From: a virus
Reading direction: 5' to 3' (one strand)
DNA: 64,000 nt
Virus record (IMG/VR): IMGVR_UViG_3300028883_000033
Location: 62,001 to 126,000 of that record
In this document: in pieces, positions 9,384 through 19,048 of the stretch
Position numbering within the stretch: position 1 is the first letter of the stretch
Layout of the letters: each line of letters opens with the position of its first letter
Notes under the pieces: generated by a model
Seen by the model: only the letters and a program-made list of their open reading frames with translations
Told to the model about the DNA's origin: nothing
Databases searched by the model: none
Position numbers and translations under genes: made by a program

Positions 9384-12300
9384 ATGGCAAGATTTAATTT
9401 TAGGCACGGGATTGCGCGTAGACAGCAAGATAGCAACAACAATCCCAATAACCTTCAGCCATCGAACGGCGGTTCATACGTTGACTTAATCGTATCACCA
9501 GATCCTACAGCCTTTCTAATTGCACACTTCGATGTCGACTACCTGGTAACTGAAAACGCCACAGTAGCAAAGGCATGGGGTCCATTTACGTCCGGAACGG
9601 ATTACTGGCTGTATTGGGATGTTGATTTTCAAACAGGTGCTCTATCTCGTGGATACACGACATTAGAACCTGAATTTGGGGCAGTGCCCCCATCTTCACC
9701 TGCTCCGGATCAACACTGGTTTGACACATCTGCGGTCGTGCAGAAAGTATGGACAGGCAGTTCGTGGATTGAAAAATTACGGGTATTTGCAGCAAAATAC
9801 CAAAGCGGTACCACGCTAATTTATTATCCGTTAGGGACACAGGTTGGGATTAGTGGCGGCGCCGTATTCGCTGGTAAAATTCTTTTTGACCCCGATCTCA
9901 ACCCGCTGCAGAAGTTCCAGCGGAACCGTCGCGGTCAATTCATTACAACAGAAACTGACCTGAACTCTCAGTTTAACCGAATTTCTAACTTTCGTGTTGA
10001 AGCTGCCGTTGTTCAGGGCGAGGCACAAGAAAACATTCCGATTCACCACGCGGTGAGTTTAAATAATTACGATACGCTAGTCCTTGCTGATCATGATAAT
10101 TCCAATCGACCAGCCATTGGTGTTGCGACCGAAGATATGTTCACGGGCGAAGTTCGTTCGTACATCACTAAGGGATTCCTCACTGATGAAGTTAATTGGG
10201 ATTGGTCGGCGTACCCAGCACAAACGGGTATCTTCCTTGGAGCTGCCGGTGAACTGGTAGCAGAACCAGACCCCCTCGTCTACCATCAGCAATTACTTGG
10301 TTATATCGTAAACCGCAACACGGTTTTCATTAACATTGAGCAGGCAATTGCTCTCGAACCGCCTGCTCAGCAGAATGAATTAGCGGTCGTAACCGACAGA
10401 AACACTGGTAAGAAAGTCGGCCGCCGGATTCCTCGGTTCCTTGAAGACCTTCAAAACGTTGATATCGCCAATCCACAAGATGGTGATGTTATCATTTGGG
10501 ATTCGAATACTAATACGTGGGTATTACAATCGAATTGTTGTGGTGGTGGAAGTGGTAGCCCTCAATCACTAAATGACCTTTCTGACGTAACCGCTGTTCC
10601 TGCTGTTGATGGATATGTTCTAGTTTACCGATCAGGTTCGCCTGGTGGGTGGGTAGCTGAACCATCAACAACAACAGATGAATTTGTAAGAGCATCCAGC
10701 ACGGATACTACAACAGGTCACCTCAACTCGAAGTTGGTGGCGGGAACTGGTATCAGTTTGAACTTATTGAATTCGGGCGGCAATGAACAGTTTGAAATTG
10801 CTCTTAGTGGTGGTGTTCCTGGTGCAGCAAGCGCCGGGCTATTTGTCACTGGTGTCTCTTCACCTGGTGGCGGCATCGTAAGTGACTTCGCCTACGTTCC
10901 AGGAACTGTTCCTTCGAACACCGTTTTGCTAGAAGCCACTTCCGATCAAGAAACAGTTCGCATCGAATTTATCGTTGAAGGAGATCAGTCCTTCTATTCA
11001 CCAACGGTCATTGTTGATGTTCCGACAGGAACGCCGGCGATTGGTGATAATGTGATAGCTACATTGACTCAAGATCCTCAAGATATTCGAACCTTCCACG
11101 GATACGCGGATATCAATATCGCTGATGGTCTAACGGCCGGCCGTATGGTTTATTTGGAAGCATCGCACGGTGCAACCGCATCGGTGTTGATCAAACGCGC
11201 GCCTGAAGCACCACAGATTCAAACGATGACGTTCAGTAGTGTATATCCTACAGTCGCTGCTGATCCAACATCAGGATATCCGGGTGGAACACAAACAACA
11301 ATTAAATCTGGAGATGTGTTCTATGTTTCAGGATCGGTGGACAACTCAGCTACACTAGTCGCCCTCAATACTGGTGGTGCTGTTGGTGGTGGAACATATA
11401 CTACTGCAACGGCTGGCGGCAACCTAGGTGCTATTGATTCCGCCGGTGCTGGTTATCGGACGTTCCTAATTCGATTCAACGCGAGTTCTGCCTCGGGCGT
11501 TCAGACTGCAACTGCAGAAGCGCAGAACAGTTTCGGTTCGTGGGGTAATCCATTTGTTACCACAAACAATGTGGTTATGGATCAGATATCTCCAAGCGTT
11601 AGCATCGGTTCGGTAAACTATCCAACACTTCAAAGTGCATTAAAATTGTCTGAGAGTGCTACCGTTACAAACACGGTATCAGGACAAGACTATGTGTATT
11701 ATTATGAAAATGGCGGTGCAGGATTCATCGACATCTCCAATCCAATAACATACGAAGCATCTAAAACAGTTACTCGTATAGGTGGTAATTACGTATACAA
11801 CGGGAACAATTTTGCTATTAAAGCATATAAGACATCGAATGGAACAACGACTACTGTTGCTACTGGGGATGTTAATATTTCTAATGTTGCACCATCTGTT
11901 GCAATCTCAGGCGCGACGATGAGATTGGTTTCTAGCCCGTCTGGCGAAAACTACGCGATTACATTGACATTCACGCAGCGGTTGCGCCAAGCACCTACGA
12001 TTGCGTCTAGTGGTGATACTACTGCTGGGGATCGTGGTTCTTGGAGCGGATCTGGCGATACTTGGTCGTTTACTCTAACTGTTGATGATGCGGATGTTAA
12101 GGGCACATATACGTGGGTAGTAAACAACGTTAATACGTTGTCCAACAATACCTACAATAACATAATCATTACCTCTGGCGTATCGTATGAGATTGGTGGA
12201 TTTACTACTCGTCTTGTTACTGTCGGCGCTCTTGAACAAGTTGTTGATCTTAATGTTGATATCACGGATCCATCAAAAGTTACCGTTAAGTATGCTGGAA

Positions 12301-12539
12301 CGACAGACAATTTGACGTATCGTGCTTCAGATCTATCACAGTTCCAGAAGGGATGGTCGACTGTCGATGATACACAGTTGGTATACACCCCAGGAGCAGA
12401 ACCGTTCCCGAACTGGTCAAATTTTGTATTCCAAGATGCGACCGTAACACCATCAAGTTGGTTATTCTTAACGGACGCCGCGTTCGCGGGGTCGAATACA
12501 ACCGGAACGTTACAACTTGAAATAGGGGAGGCTGCATAA
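9384..12539 (+). CDS. Fibre-like virion structural protein (1051 aa)
   Basis: The ATG is preceded by GGGGATGAGCG, and a late promoter lies 30 bases upstream. The N-terminal part (to about residue 320) is a mixed region with Trp-rich stretches such as DYWLYWDVD. A CCGGGSGSP linker near residue 390 introduces a fibre-like segment with LNDLSDVT, the motif that also recurs in the 1232-residue fibre downstream. The C-terminal half is Thr/Ser/Gly-rich beta sequence resembling Ig-like or fibre-shaft repeats. The stop overlaps the next start (TAATG). It is a likely tail-fibre or baseplate-attached adhesin component. The family is not recognised by name and the function is inferred from composition and neighbours. 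Confidence 0.65.
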   Translation: MARFNFRHGIARRQQDSNNNPNNLQPSNGGSYVDLIVSPDPTAFLIAHFDVDYLVTENATVAKAWGPFTSGTDYWLYWDVDFQTGALSRGYTTLEPEFGAVPPSSPAPDQHWFDTSAVVQKVWTGSSWIEKLRVFAAKYQSGTTLIYYPLGTQVGISGGAVFAGKILFDPDLNPLQKFQRNRRGQFITTETDLNSQFNRISNFRVEAAVVQGEAQENIPIHHAVSLNNYDTLVLADHDNSNRPAIGVATEDMFTGEVRSYITKGFLTDEVNWDWSAYPAQTGIFLGAAGELVAEPDPLVYHQQLLGYIVNRNTVFINIEQAIALEPPAQQNELAVVTDRNTGKKVGRRIPRFLEDLQNVDIANPQDGDVIIWDSNTNTWVLQSNCCGGGSGSPQSLNDLSDVTAVPAVDGYVLVYRSGSPGGWVAEPSTTTDEFVRASSTDTTTGHLNSKLVAGTGISLNLLNSGGNEQFEIALSGGVPGAASAGLFVTGVSSPGGGIVSDFAYVPGTVPSNTVLLEATSDQETVRIEFIVEGDQSFYSPTVIVDVPTGTPAIGDNVIATLTQDPQDIRTFHGYADINIADGLTAGRMVYLEASHGATASVLIKRAPEAPQIQTMTFSSVYPTVAADPTSGYPGGTQTTIKSGDVFYVSGSVDNSATLVALNTGGAVGGGTYTTATAGGNLGAIDSAGAGYRTFLIRFNASSASGVQTATAEAQNSFGSWGNPFVTTNNVVMDQISPSVSIGSVNYPTLQSALKLSESATVTNTVSGQDYVYYYENGGAGFIDISNPITYEASKTVTRIGGNYVYNGNNFAIKAYKTSNGTTTTVATGDVNISNVAPSVAISGATMRLVSSPSGENYAITLTFTQRLRQAPTIASSGDTTAGDRGSWSGSGDTWSFTLTVDDADVKGTYTWVVNNVNTLSNNTYNNIIITSGVSYEIGGFTTRLVTVGALEQVVDLNVDITDPSKVTVKYAGTTDNLTYRASDLSQFQKGWSTVDDTQLVYTPGAEPFPNWSNFVFQDATVTPSSWLFLTDAAFAGSNTTGTLQLEIGEAA

Positions 12540-12958
12540 TGAGTGCTTTTGAAGACTTCATTCAGGTAGAACTTCCTCGTCGCCCTTGGACGGTGGATGA
12601 TCCAGCACAGGAAACAGTTCCAGTCCGCCGTGGCGCAGGCCCCCGTCAGTTGGAATTCGTTGAGCTGTTGGACGGCCAGGTGCTTGGTAAAGTTGGTGGC
12701 GTCGTACAAGGTATCACAATCCCGGGGTTGGGTAGTGATTTAATTCCTAAGAGCTACATTCACATAGAGGATCCTCTTCCTTCAGCGCTGTGGACTATTA
12801 CTCATAATTTGGATTCGGAAGATTTTGTTATCTACGTTACCAATGCTGATGGAAATCAGATAATTCCGAATGAAATAGCTACTTTGGATGCTAACACCGT
12901 GTTGGTAGATTTTAATGTTCCAATCACAGGAAAGGCTGTGATGGTATTTGCATCATAA
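12539..12958 (+). CDS. Small virion-associated protein with HNL beta domain
   Basis: This 139-residue protein starts on the base shared with the previous stop. Its C-terminal half (from about residue 80) reads W.ITHNL, then I.P...... D.NTV.V.F, then G.AV. The same pattern closes the 1232-residue fibre at 17.4-17.58 kb and occurs inside the 333-residue protein at 35.8-36.8 kb. In phages, this kind of short beta domain is common at the tips of fibre and baseplate proteins. It is probably a fibre accessory or tip protein working with its operon neighbours. No enzyme motif is seen. Confidence 0.55.
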   Translation: MSAFEDFIQVELPRRPWTVDDPAQETVPVRRGAGPRQLEFVELLDGQVLGKVGGVVQGITIPGLGSDLIPKSYIHIEDPLPSALWTITHNLDSEDFVIYVTNADGNQIIPNEIATLDANTVLVDFNVPITGKAVMVFAS

Positions 12959-12967
12959 TATAAGCGT

Positions 12968-13414
12968 ATGAATAATAAGTATCTTAGATTATTTGTTGCA
13001 TTAACGAAATTAATGGCTGCGGAAAAAATGCGGTTGGATCGTTATTGTCAGCGCGGCGAGTACCTTGCTTATAAAGTTGCATTGCCACCAGACCCATCCG
13101 TTGTTATTGAACACGCAGACGACGTGAAGTTTGTGTTTGATGTTGAGTTGGAAACGACACAATATCATTTCACTGATGATGCCTTTGACAGTGATTCGTT
13201 TGTGTTATTCGAACAACACTTATCGACTTATCTGAATGAACTATTTCAGCGAAAAACGGACTTTGAACAGCAGAATCAAATGTTCAGGGCTGTGATGAAA
13301 AAAATACATTCTGAGTTGACGGAAGAAGAACAACAGTGTTTAGCAACAAACATAGACGCAAATACACCAACGGTTCTCAAAGAACTTGGCGTAATAACCG
13401 AAGAAAAATTTTAA
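12968..13414 (+). CDS. Hypothetical protein in virion operon (148 aa)
   Basis: An open frame of 148 residues lies nine bases after the previous stop and continues the plus-strand virion operon. The sequence is acidic and appears mainly helical in its second half (EQHLSTYLNELFQRKTDFEQ). It has no signal peptide, membrane segment or motif I recognise. Its position between fibre genes suggests a fibre assembly chaperone or small structural part, but that is only context. Confidence 0.5.
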   Translation: MNNKYLRLFVALTKLMAAEKMRLDRYCQRGEYLAYKVALPPDPSVVIEHADDVKFVFDVELETTQYHFTDDAFDSDSFVLFEQHLSTYLNELFQRKTDFEQQNQMFRAVMKKIHSELTEEEQQCLATNIDANTPTVLKELGVITEEKF

Positions 13415-13417
13415 TTT

Positions 13418-13425
13418 GATAAATA
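13418..13425 (+). promoter_or_regulatory. T4-type late promoter GATAAATA
   Basis: GATAAATA lies right after the stop of the 148-residue gene. Transcription would start near 13432, so the ATG at 13430 cannot be the start of the next gene. The ATG at 13484, with an AGGGATTGAG leader, fits. Confidence 0.55.
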
Positions 13426-13483
13426 TAAAATGCGAAAATCACCGGTGGGTGAGTCGTCATTGATACCACAAATAGGGATTGAG

Positions 13484-13714
13484 ATGAAAGATTACAAGAC
13501 AACTGATATCATTTTAGCTGCTTGCTTACGGCTGAGCGGATATGATATGACTGACATTGAGTTGAATGGGACGAAGGGAACGTTCTGTTTTGATGGTGTA
13601 GATGATAATTTTATCCAGGATTATGATCTTGGAAAATGCCGCGTCGAACCTGTTGCTTTTAACAATGCTATCAAACAGTTAACAACATCAGTGCGTAGAA
13701 TGACGCGTGGGTAA
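13484..13714 (+). CDS. DUF5659-like small protein
   Basis: This 76-residue protein starts at the ATG after AGGGATTGAG. An earlier in-frame ATG at 13430 is rejected because it would coincide with the predicted transcription start. The N-terminal phrase YKTTDIILAACLRLSGYD, followed by a strand and an F.F... segment, resembles the DUF5659 family of small phage and bacterial proteins, whose role I do not know. It lies alone between two late promoters in the virion region. The family assignment is from memory of the pattern. Confidence 0.55.
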   Translation: MKDYKTTDIILAACLRLSGYDMTDIELNGTKGTFCFDGVDDNFIQDYDLGKCRVEPVAFNNAIKQLTTSVRRMTRG

Positions 13715-13772
13715 AACCCTGAATTTTATAACCCTATAAAACATAGCTAAAACAATAGGTTATATCCTCTTT

Positions 13773-13787
13773 AAAACGGCCGTTTTT
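13773..13787 (+). terminator. Weak palindromic terminator candidate
   Basis: AAAACGGCCGTTTT is a perfect 14-base palindrome followed by one more T. It sits after the DUF5659-like gene and just before the next late promoter. The loop would have to open the central GGCC, so hairpin strength is doubtful. Confidence 0.25.
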
Positions 13788-13793
13788 GACCAT

Positions 13794-13801
13794 AATAAAT
13801 A
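13794..13801 (+). promoter_or_regulatory. T4-type late promoter AATAAATA
   Basis: AATAAATA lies 80 bases before the 1232-residue fibre gene, which has a strong GGGAGAG ribosome site. The roughly 75-base leader between them is A-rich and contains no open frame. Confidence 0.6.
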
Positions 13802-13881
13802 TAAGCGTTGAGAAACACAGTATTCAAAAGAATGCGACAATAAACAACTAACTCAAAAATTCTACCTAGGGAGAGTTAAAC

Positions 13882-16800
13882 ATGAAAATTAATGGACATT
13901 TAGAGTTCCACGTACCAGGTGGCCTATCGTCAGACGGTCAGATTAAGAACGCGATTATCGAAGTTCTGTCTGAAGCGCCTGCGACTGGTGCACAGCGTGG
14001 TCGTATCTACTACAACGACGGTCTGACGACCCCAGCCGACAAAGGCTACTGGTACCACGACGGTTCTACATGGGTGAAGTTCGCTTCTGGCGGCAACACC
14101 GCAAGTTTGCAGAATGAGATCGATGCAATCGAACTTACTATCGGAGACATGATCAACTCCGACGGAACTGCAAACACAGCAAATATGAATGCGCTGACTA
14201 ACGTCACTGGCGCAAACGATCTTTCTGACGTTCTGACGCAGTTGGACGCAGCAATCTCTAGTTCTAACGAACTGAGTGAGTTGGATGATGTTACCATCAC
14301 CGGTGCAGCAGATGGGAATATCCTATACTACGATAATGGTGAATGGGTCAACGGAGCTCCTGGTGCGACTTCTGGCGTTCAGCCATATGACGCAGGTCTG
14401 GCTAACTTGGCGACTGGTGGTTCTGGCATTGTTGTTATGGATGGTGACACTGTTTCCTTCCGTACCCTAACCGCATCAACAGCTAACGATGAACTTGGTC
14501 TGTCAATCACCAACGGCAGTGGCGTTGGCGGCCAGCCTACAATTGGTCTTGACGTTGTTGGCCTGACAGCCGTTGGCGCAGCTCCTGCTGACGACGATGC
14601 GTTGTTCATCTATGACTTGTCTACAACGACAAACAAAAAAGTTACAGTTGCTAACTTGAAATCGGCGATGGTTGGTGCTAACGCACTTGGCGATCTGTCT
14701 GACGTAACTGACGCAGCTACTGGTTCTCTGGTAACTGACGACAAATACTTCTTCAACGCAACTGGCGCTTCTGCATACGAAGTTACAGCAGCTACCCTTG
14801 GTGCTCTGAACAACGTTGCAGATGGTGTTGACTCTGCTACAACTGAAGACGTTCTGGCATTCGACGGTACACAGTGGACTGCAATCACTGTTGCTACAAT
14901 GATCGGAGATGCAAATCTGGCTGATCTTGGTGATGTTAGCATGGTTGGTTCTCCAGCTCCTGCTGACGGTGACGTTCTGCAGTACAACTCTGGCTCCGGT
15001 AACTGGGAAAATGCTTCCCTGACAGGTGCAGGCGCAGCAATGCCTTACGATGCAGGCCTGGCAGCTCTTGCAGCAGCTGGTACTGGTATCGTTTCTATGG
15101 ACGGTGACAATGTTTACTTCCGCACACTGACAGCTTCCGCTGCAGCTGGCCTGGAAGGTATCAATGTTGTTAACGCTGATGGTACAGGCGGCAATCCAAC
15201 CATCGGTATCAACATCGATACGCTGACCGACGGGGGCGTCCCAGCTTCTACTGAGAAGGTCATGGTCTTCGATGGCACTAACAACGTTACTGCTACCATC
15301 GCACAGTTGGCTGATGCTGTTATTGCAACCGACATCAACCTGAACGACCTTGCTGATGTTACAGCCGCTGGTTCAACTTCTGGTACTGGTTACATCCTGG
15401 TTGGTGATGGTGCTGGTGGTTATTCTGTTGACGAAGTAACTCCTTCTGCTCCTACAAACTTTGTGGAAGCTGTTCAGGACATGATTGGTACATTCATCGT
15501 TGATGGTACTGATACAACTGTAAACTATGCAGATGGTTCCAACACGCTAGCGATTAACGTCGATGATGTTTTCCTACGTAATACTGGCGATACGCTAGAT
15601 AGCGGTGTTCTGACAGTTGCTTCTGGTGCACAGATCACGATTGCAACAGGCGGTAAACTGGTCATCACAGACGCTCCTGTTGATCCTACTGATGCAGCTA
15701 ATAAAGCATATGTTGATTCAGCTGTTGAAGGTCTGCAGACACGTCGTTCGGTTCACGCTGCTTCTACTGGTAACTTAGCCGGTACATTCACAGCAGGTTC
15801 TGGTTCTCCATGGGCAGGCGCTACCTTAGTTGTTGCTTCTGGTTCACCAACATTTGACGGTGAAACACTAGTAATCGGCAACCGCGTTCTGTTGAAAGAT
15901 CAGACTGCCGCTGAAGAGAATGGTATTTGGTATCTGTCCGCAGGTACTGGTTCGCCAATCAACGGCTACACTCTGACTCGTTGTGATTGTACTGATGAAA
16001 GCGATGAGGTTTCTGGTGCATACACGTTCGTTGAATCTGGTAACACCTACGCGAACACTGGTTGGGTTCTGGCTGTTGACGATCCTGACACGTTCGATAT
16101 CGACAGTGATCCTATCACCGCAATCCAGTTCTCTGGTGCAGGTTCATTCACTGCAGGTGATGGTTTGGGTCAGCTTGGCACAGAAATCTTCCTGGAAATT
16201 GGTGACCTAACAAGTGCAACGATCACATTGGCTGATGGTATTGCGTTTGACGATTCATCTGTTACCGCATCTGGTAATGATGGCGCAACTCGCTACACCA
16301 CAGTTCAGCAGTTCCTCGACGATCTGGATATCCTGACCGGCGACGCTGGTGGTAATGCTATCACAGCATCTGACGGTGTTCTGATCTCTGGCCAGGATGT
16401 TCAGTTGGACATCAACGGTCTGTCTGATCTGGCAACCACAGCTGATGACTACATGGTGTTTGCTGATTATGTCGCCGGTTCTCCTGCTACATACAACAAT
16501 CACATCAAGCGTACTGTTGCGGACTTCTTGACTGATCATAACATCGTTACATCTACGGGTGGTGGTGCTCTGACTGGTTCTGATGGTATCGTTATCGACG
16601 GTTCTTCCGTGCAGATGGATATCGGTGCTCTGTCAGCTGCAGCAATCGTTAGTTCTGACGTTCTGGTATTCAACGATGGTAACATCTCAGGTGCTGGTGC
16701 AACTCACGCTAAGATCACTGCTGCTAACTTCCTGGCTCAGTTGAATGTCGTTAATGGCATCGCTGGCACAGGTCTGGTTGCAGTAACTGATGCAACATCT

Positions 16801-17580
16801 GGTGCACAGGTAATGACTAACCGTTCAATCGTTGCTTCTGCTGATAACGATCAGCTGGGTATCGAAATTGTTAATGGTAACGCAGTATCTGGTAACCCAG
16901 AAGTTGGTCTGGACATCGCTGGTCGCACAGCTCTAGGTGCAGCTCCTGCATCTGGTGACCTGTTCATGGTCTATGATCTGGACGTTACCACAAACAAGAG
17001 CGTCACAATGGCGAACTTGGCATCTGGTATCCAGGGTCTGACTGATCTGACTGATCTGGGTGATGTTGATACGACTGGTGTTACCAACGGTAACATTCTG
17101 ACGTACAGCGGTGGAACTTGGGTCGATGGTACTGACGAGTGGACCATTTCTGATGGTGTTGGTTCTACCAACATCGGTCTGGGCGACACAATGACTCTGG
17201 CAGAGGGCCCAGGTTCTGACTTCACTGTCGCAGTTGATGCTTCTAGCTCAACTGTAACTCTTGAAGTTTCTGGTGCAACCACGGCTCTGTCCGATGTTTC
17301 ATCTGATGTTGCAGATGTTGGTCAGGCGCTGGTTCATGATGGTGTTGAGTATAAGCCTGTTAAGTTCCACGCGGTTGAGCCTGGTACAGGTACAACTTGG
17401 GTTATTTCACATAACTTGGACCAGCAGTATGTTAACGTAACAGTTGTGGATGATAACGATCAGGTTATTATTCCTCAGTCTATTACAATGACAGACGCTA
17501 ACACAGTTACAATTACGTTCAACACCTCGGTTGATGGATTCGCGATCTGCACAGGTTGCCGTATCACAGTAGGATCGTAA
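13882..17580 (+). CDS. Long tail fibre protein (1232 aa)
   Basis: The start follows CCTAGGGAGAGTTAAAC. The sequence is Gly/Ala/Thr/Asp-rich shaft material. Three long repeats of about 75 residues contain FRTLTAS or a variant, a GNP.IG or GQPTIG turn, and NL...; copies are near 14.40-14.67, 15.06-15.33 and 16.80-17.03 kb. Shorter LSDLGDV and LDDVT repeats also occur. Around 15.68-16.17 kb a module with ANKAYVDSA, NRVLLKDQTAAEENGIWYL and SGAYTFVESGNTY.NTGWVL is shared with the S74 fibre at 40.3-40.8 kb. The C-terminus is the HNL beta domain also seen in the 139-residue protein. GSP occurs five times. It is a receptor-binding or shaft component, and which fibre it forms is unknown. A strong terminator follows. 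Confidence 0.75.
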   Translation: MKINGHLEFHVPGGLSSDGQIKNAIIEVLSEAPATGAQRGRIYYNDGLTTPADKGYWYHDGSTWVKFASGGNTASLQNEIDAIELTIGDMINSDGTANTANMNALTNVTGANDLSDVLTQLDAAISSSNELSELDDVTITGAADGNILYYDNGEWVNGAPGATSGVQPYDAGLANLATGGSGIVVMDGDTVSFRTLTASTANDELGLSITNGSGVGGQPTIGLDVVGLTAVGAAPADDDALFIYDLSTTTNKKVTVANLKSAMVGANALGDLSDVTDAATGSLVTDDKYFFNATGASAYEVTAATLGALNNVADGVDSATTEDVLAFDGTQWTAITVATMIGDANLADLGDVSMVGSPAPADGDVLQYNSGSGNWENASLTGAGAAMPYDAGLAALAAAGTGIVSMDGDNVYFRTLTASAAAGLEGINVVNADGTGGNPTIGINIDTLTDGGVPASTEKVMVFDGTNNVTATIAQLADAVIATDINLNDLADVTAAGSTSGTGYILVGDGAGGYSVDEVTPSAPTNFVEAVQDMIGTFIVDGTDTTVNYADGSNTLAINVDDVFLRNTGDTLDSGVLTVASGAQITIATGGKLVITDAPVDPTDAANKAYVDSAVEGLQTRRSVHAASTGNLAGTFTAGSGSPWAGATLVVASGSPTFDGETLVIGNRVLLKDQTAAEENGIWYLSAGTGSPINGYTLTRCDCTDESDEVSGAYTFVESGNTYANTGWVLAVDDPDTFDIDSDPITAIQFSGAGSFTAGDGLGQLGTEIFLEIGDLTSATITLADGIAFDDSSVTASGNDGATRYTTVQQFLDDLDILTGDAGGNAITASDGVLISGQDVQLDINGLSDLATTADDYMVFADYVAGSPATYNNHIKRTVADFLTDHNIVTSTGGGALTGSDGIVIDGSSVQMDIGALSAAAIVSSDVLVFNDGNISGAGATHAKITAANFLAQLNVVNGIAGTGLVAVTDATSGAQVMTNRSIVASADNDQLGIEIVNGNAVSGNPEVGLDIAGRTALGAAPASGDLFMVYDLDVTTNKSVTMANLASGIQGLTDLTDLGDVDTTGVTNGNILTYSGGTWVDGTDEWTISDGVGSTNIGLGDTMTLAEGPGSDFTVAVDASSSTVTLEVSGATTALSDVSSDVADVGQALVHDGVEYKPVKFHAVEPGTGTTWVISHNLDQQYVNVTVVDDNDQVIIPQSITMTDANTVTITFNTSVDGFAICTGCRITVGS

Positions 17581-17616
17581 TAAAGCTGTAAACCAATCCT
17601 AATGTAAATTAGGATG

Positions 17617-17643
17617 AAAAGGGGGCTTCGGCCCCCTTTTTTA
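17617..17643 (+). terminator. Rho-independent terminator after the 1232-residue fibre
   Basis: AAAAGGGGGC TTCG GCCCCCTTTT followed by TT. A second, weaker hairpin (AATCCTAAT GTAA ATTAGGAT) lies immediately before it at 17595-17615. Confidence 0.85.
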
Positions 17644-17661
17644 TGCCCCATATCCCGTAAA

Positions 17662-17687
17662 CATAAATAGTTACAACAGCATAAATA
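17662..17687 (+). promoter_or_regulatory. Tandem late promoters CATAAATA
   Basis: Two exact CATAAATA octamers, at 17662-17669 and 17680-17687, are spaced 18 bases apart. They lie before the 414-residue structural gene, whose ATG at 17719 has a CAGGAG ribosome site. A doubled late promoter suggests high late expression. Confidence 0.55.
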
Positions 17688-17718
17688 CTGTATATCTGAA
17701 TATCAGGAGCTTGAAACA

Positions 17719-18963
17719 ATGGCAAAAGATTTATTTTCCACTACCGTCAAAGGACATGTTAACATCCGGGATGACCTGGGTAATGTTCTTCTTGACAAGG
17801 GTAACGCAGTCCATCCCCAAAACATGGCTCGCGTTATTGCACGTGCTCTGTCAAATGAAAATAATTACCACATTCACCGCATTGCTTTCGGTAACGGTGG
17901 TACGCTGACAGACGCTGCATACACGATTACATATAACACTCCTAATGACGGTCAGCCGCCTGATGTAAGTACTTGGGACTCTCGTTTGTATAATGAGACA
18001 TACAGTGAAATCATCGATGAAGGCACCCCTACTCTGAATCCGGAATTGGGCACCGACCCAGGTTCTGCTGGTCCAAATGCAGGCACTCGTCCAGGCGGCG
18101 GCGCTGATCCTTCTGGTGATCCAGCTTCAATTCCACACGTTTCTGGCCCAGGCGTTCGTAGTAATGAACTTGGCTTGACGTCTGAAGTTGTTATCACAGC
18201 GGTTCTAAACCCAGGTGAGCCTACAGGTCAGTTTAGCTCAGATAACCAAGCTCCTTCTGAGTATACTGAATCTTCATTCACCTTCGATGAAATCGGCCTT
18301 TATACTACCGGTGCTCCTGCTATCGATTCTAACGGTTCTCAGGACGTTGATGTCAGTAACCGCACATCTGAAGATGATACAGGTTTGTCAGGTTCAACCC
18401 CATATGACTTTACCATTTCTATCGATGGTGGTGCTGCACAGAACATCTGGTTCCAGACCCCAGCGGGTGGTTCAGGTCCAGGAGGCGAAATCCTCTATGG
18501 TGATTTGTGTGAAGCAATCAACACTGGCGCTGCGGGATGGACTTTCCATGTTGGCGGGCCTCCAGGCACGGGTACTCCAGTAACTGGCTCTAGCCCACTT
18601 CCTGGCGTTGGAACAACGGTTTCAATCACAGATAACACACTAGCGTTTCCATCAATCACAGCATCACAGACGTTTGGTTACTTACGTTTCACTAGTGGTT
18701 CAACGGGAGCTACTTCAACAGTTCTGTTGACAAATGGTTCTGTTAATGACATGTTTGCAGCTCTAAACCCACCAACTGGTGGAACGCTGCTAACACCCGA
18801 AGATGGCGAAGATGCCGGCGTTCAAAACGATCCAGTTAATCCTTTAACTGAGCGTGAGCGTTTGCTGACTCACATCATTTTCTCTCCGGTACTCAAGTCT
18901 GCTAACCGTACACTGACTATTACGTACACACTAACAGTATCGGTCGCTCGTACGCAATCATAA
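17719..18963 (+). CDS. Virion structural protein (414 aa)
   Basis: The start is preceded by CAGGAGCTTGAAACA. The N-terminal 60 residues are well structured (KGHVNIRDDLGNVLL, MARVIARALSNE, HRIAFGNGGT). The remainder is Gly/Pro/Thr-rich with several strands and ends in a short beta segment (RTLTITYTLTVS). No catalytic motif is visible. It sits in a monocistronic unit between its own tandem late promoters and a bidirectional terminator, as expected for a late structural protein made in quantity. I do not recognise the family. Confidence 0.6.
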   Translation: MAKDLFSTTVKGHVNIRDDLGNVLLDKGNAVHPQNMARVIARALSNENNYHIHRIAFGNGGTLTDAAYTITYNTPNDGQPPDVSTWDSRLYNETYSEIIDEGTPTLNPELGTDPGSAGPNAGTRPGGGADPSGDPASIPHVSGPGVRSNELGLTSEVVITAVLNPGEPTGQFSSDNQAPSEYTESSFTFDEIGLYTTGAPAIDSNGSQDVDVSNRTSEDDTGLSGSTPYDFTISIDGGAAQNIWFQTPAGGSGPGGEILYGDLCEAINTGAAGWTFHVGGPPGTGTPVTGSSPLPGVGTTVSITDNTLAFPSITASQTFGYLRFTSGSTGATSTVLLTNGSVNDMFAALNPPTGGTLLTPEDGEDAGVQNDPVNPLTERERLLTHIIFSPVLKSANRTLTITYTLTVSVARTQS

Positions 18964-18992
18964 TAAAGAGTTAAGTTGTTTCTCTCCAAAAG

Positions 18993-19020
18993 AAAAGGCC
19001 CGCTTTAGCGGGCCTTTTTA
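18993..19020. terminator. Bidirectional terminator between convergent genes
   Basis: AAAAGGCCCGC TTTA GCGGGCCTTTTTA is a near-perfect hairpin with A and T runs on both sides. It sits between the convergent 414-residue gene (plus) and the 179-residue gene (minus) and serves both. Confidence 0.85.
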
Positions 19021-19048
19021 TTTCCTATCGTATTACTAAGGGAGTTGC

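Noticed and set aside
13430-13483. Longer N-terminus for the DUF5659-like gene
   Set aside because: Its ATG would fall at the predicted transcription start of the GATAAATA promoter and has no ribosome site.
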